Source: Pseudomonas purpurea (GTDB lineage: Bacteria > Pseudomonadota > Gammaproteobacteria > Pseudomonadales > Pseudomonadaceae). From it: 64,000 nt of DNA. The DNA lies in assembly GCF_039908635.1 (NCBI RefSeq), contig NZ_CP150918.1:1612001-1676000 (forward strand), in the 5' to 3' direction. The notes below the pieces were generated by a model, which saw nothing but the letters and a program-made list of their open reading frames with translations, searched no databases and was not told the origin of the DNA. Positions 62,555 to 64,000 of the stretch are shown here, piece after piece. How positions within the stretch are numbered: the first letter of the stretch is position 1; each line of letters begins with the position of its first letter. Position numbers and translations under genes: made by a program.

Positions 62555-63853
62555 TCAGAGGGCGCGTTTTTCCTGTTCGGGAAGATGGCTGGCGCCCAGT
62601 AGCGCAGGCAACATCCCCGAGCGCAGATCATTGCCGCTCGGCTGCTGATACAGGATCAAACCGAACTCCGGCAACACCGCCAGCAGGTAATCGAAGATAT
62701 CGCCCTGAATCCGCTCGTAATCGGCCCACGCGGTGGTGCGGGTGAAGCAGTAGATTTCCAGCGGCACGCCCTGAGCGGTGGTCTGCATCTGGCGGACCAT
62801 GCAGGTCATGTTCGGCTGGATCTCTGCGTGACTCTTCAGATACGCCAGGGCATAGGCACGAAAGGTCCCGATGTTGGTCATCCGGCGACGGTTGGCCGAC
62901 ATCGCCGCGACGTTGCCCTGAGCCTCGTTCCAGGCCTTGAGTTCAGCCTGCTTGCGGTTGATGTAATCGGTCAGCAGGTGCACTTGCGACAGCTTCAGTT
63001 CTTCGTCATCGCGGATGAACCGCACGCCGCTGGCGTCGATAAACAGGCTGCGCTTGATCCGTCGCCCGCCCGATTGCTGCATGCCGCGCCAGTTCTTGAA
63101 GGATTCGGACATCAGCCGCCAGGTCGGAATCGAGACGATGGTCTTGTCAAAGTTCTGCACCTTGACCGTGTGCAGGGTGATGTCCACCACATCACCGTCG
63201 GCGCCCACTTGCGGCATTTCGATCCAGTCGCCAACCCGCAGCATGTCGTTGCTGGTCAGCTGCACGCTGGCGACGAATGACAGCAGGGTGTCCTTGTAGA
63301 CCAACAAGATCACCGCCGACATGGCGCCCAGACCCGAGAGCAGCAACAGCGGCGAACGGTCGATCAGGGTCGCGACGATGATGATCGCGCCGAACACGAA
63401 CAACACCATCTTCGCCAGTTGCACATAGCCTTTGATCGAGCGGGTGCGGGCGTGTTCGGTGCGCGCGTAGATGTCCAGCAAGGCATTGAGCAGGGCGCTC
63501 AGGGCCAGCACCAGGAACAGAATGCTGAAGGCCAGCGCGACATTGCCCAGGAACACCAGGCTGGTCTTGCTCAGGTCCGGCACCAGGTTCAGGCCGAACT
63601 GAATCACCAGCGACGGCGTCATCTGCGCCAGGCGATGAAACACCTTGTTGTGTCGCAAATCCTTGATCCAGTGCAGCGCCGGTTGTCGGCCGAGCAACTT
63701 GGCGGTGTGCAGCACCAGGTAGCGTGCCACTCGTCCGAGGACCAGTGCGACGCCCAGCAGCAGCAACAGCGCGAGGCTCGAATGCAGCAGCGGATGCTGA
63801 TCGAGCGCACCCCAGAGGTCTTGGAGGTTGAGCCAGAGCTGTTTGAGATCCAT
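62555..63853 (-). CDS. Mechanosensitive ion channel family protein (MscS/YbdG-like)
   Basis: The 432-residue protein has five N-terminal membrane helices (about 20-195). The pore helix and MscS beta-domain follow, with LLSGLGAMSAVILLVYKDTLLSF and GDWIEMPQVGADGDVVDITLHTVKVQNFD. It has a long cytoplasmic C-terminal domain. The layout fits the YbdG/MscM subgroup. It would open on osmotic downshock or act in osmosensing. The gene is complete, with ATG 63853. Confidence 0.92.
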   Translation of the reverse strand: MDLKQLWLNLQDLWGALDQHPLLHSSLALLLLLGVALVLGRVARYLVLHTAKLLGRQPALHWIKDLRHNKVFHRLAQMTPSLVIQFGLNLVPDLSKTSLVFLGNVALAFSILFLVLALSALLNALLDIYARTEHARTRSIKGYVQLAKMVLFVFGAIIIVATLIDRSPLLLLSGLGAMSAVILLVYKDTLLSFVASVQLTSNDMLRVGDWIEMPQVGADGDVVDITLHTVKVQNFDKTIVSIPTWRLMSESFKNWRGMQQSGGRRIKRSLFIDASGVRFIRDDEELKLSQVHLLTDYINRKQAELKAWNEAQGNVAAMSANRRRMTNIGTFRAYALAYLKSHAEIQPNMTCMVRQMQTTAQGVPLEIYCFTRTTAWADYERIQGDIFDYLLAVLPEFGLILYQQPSGNDLRSGMLPALLGASHLPEQEKRAL

Positions 63854-63899
63854 GGGCTAAAACGATTCTTCTGTAGGACGAATGGGGGTGATTAGAGCA

Positions 63900-63926
63900 T
63901 TCAAGACACCTTAGGTCAGTCTTGAA
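63900..63926. promoter_or_regulatory. Perfect 8-bp inverted repeat upstream of the MscS-type gene
   Basis: TTCAAGAC-N11-GTCTTGAA lies about 50 bp upstream of the channel gene start. It may be an operator or the hairpin of a gene beyond the right edge. Confidence 0.4.
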
Positions 63927-64000
63927 GACAAATCAGCTAACAAAAAAGCCACTGTTTGCGCCCGATTGCATAAAGAAACTCGGCCTCGGCGCTCGAAACC

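Overview
The window is a 64 kb stretch of a Pseudomonas chromosome, most likely from the P. fluorescens group. This rests on the high-GC coding style, on recognisable Pseudomonas gene blocks (the rnd-ycgL block, aceK beside hrpA, a PA3286-type FabH beside an ECF sigma factor, and an OprP-type porin), and on two families of intergenic REP palindromes (GAGGGAGC...GCTCCCTC and GTGGGAGCG...CGCTCCCAC types) typical of this group. The species call is inference. About 59 protein genes are supported. I see no rRNA, tRNA, CRISPR array, prophage or complete insertion sequence.

Layout. 1-5.3 kb: surface-polysaccharide block with a methyltransferase tail, a GtrA-like flippase and two tandem DUF6311 membrane proteins. 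5.3-9 kb: LysR regulators, an LtrA-like protein and an orphan CHMI. 9-13.5 kb: cyanate detoxification, cynR divergent from cynT-cynS-cynX(frameshifted)-EamA exporter. 13.9-17.9 kb: gamma-glutamylpolyamine synthetase, EptA and a methyltransferase. 18-30.6 kb: mostly housekeeping genes, including RNase D, YcgL, a hydroxyacid dehydrogenase, a nitroreductase, YcgN, a degenerate M1-like peptidase, a SPOUT RNA methyltransferase, YajD, a spermidine-synthase-like protein, a cNMP-binding protein, oligopeptidase B and a YafJ-like amidotransferase. 30.7-34.1 kb: Fur-type operon of an MFS transporter and an IutA/ChtA-like TonB receptor. 34.4-38 kb: LysR regulator divergent from the 5-oxoprolinase genes pxpABC. 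38-40.3 kb: MoxR ATPase and VWA partner separated by a MITE-like palindromic element. 40.5-45.7 kb: cysK (frameshifted), lpxO, an EamA transporter and aceK. 45.9-53.7 kb: hrpA, a FabH-like synthase (frameshifted), ECF sigma and anti-sigma, and a phosphate-type porin. 53.9-63.9 kb: FemAB/GNAT-like protein, aquaporin Z, an ABC exporter, cyclophilin, an alpha/beta hydrolase, a LysR regulator, azoreductase, an EamA transporter and an MscS-type channel.

Functional links. The cyn genes form one self-contained pathway: cyanate plus bicarbonate to ammonia and CO2, with CynT resupplying bicarbonate. pxpABC opens 5-oxoproline to glutamate. The MFS-TonB pair looks like a complete two-gene xenosiderophore uptake unit. 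eptA and lpxO both alter lipid A but are unlinked.

Most notable observations. (1) The second DUF6311 gene is preceded by a relic of the gtrA 3' end, which records how the duplication happened. (2) Three genes are each broken by one-base indels in GGCCC-type runs, which looks more like systematic sequencing error than real decay. (3) A 141-bp imperfect palindrome with IS-like ends abuts the moxR stop codon. (4) A secreted M1/M61-like protein has lost both HExxH histidines. (5) There are several strong perfect palindromes in divergent promoters. I did not find a convincing, wholly new multi-gene system. The DUF6311 pair and the MFS-TonB pair are the least characterised units.
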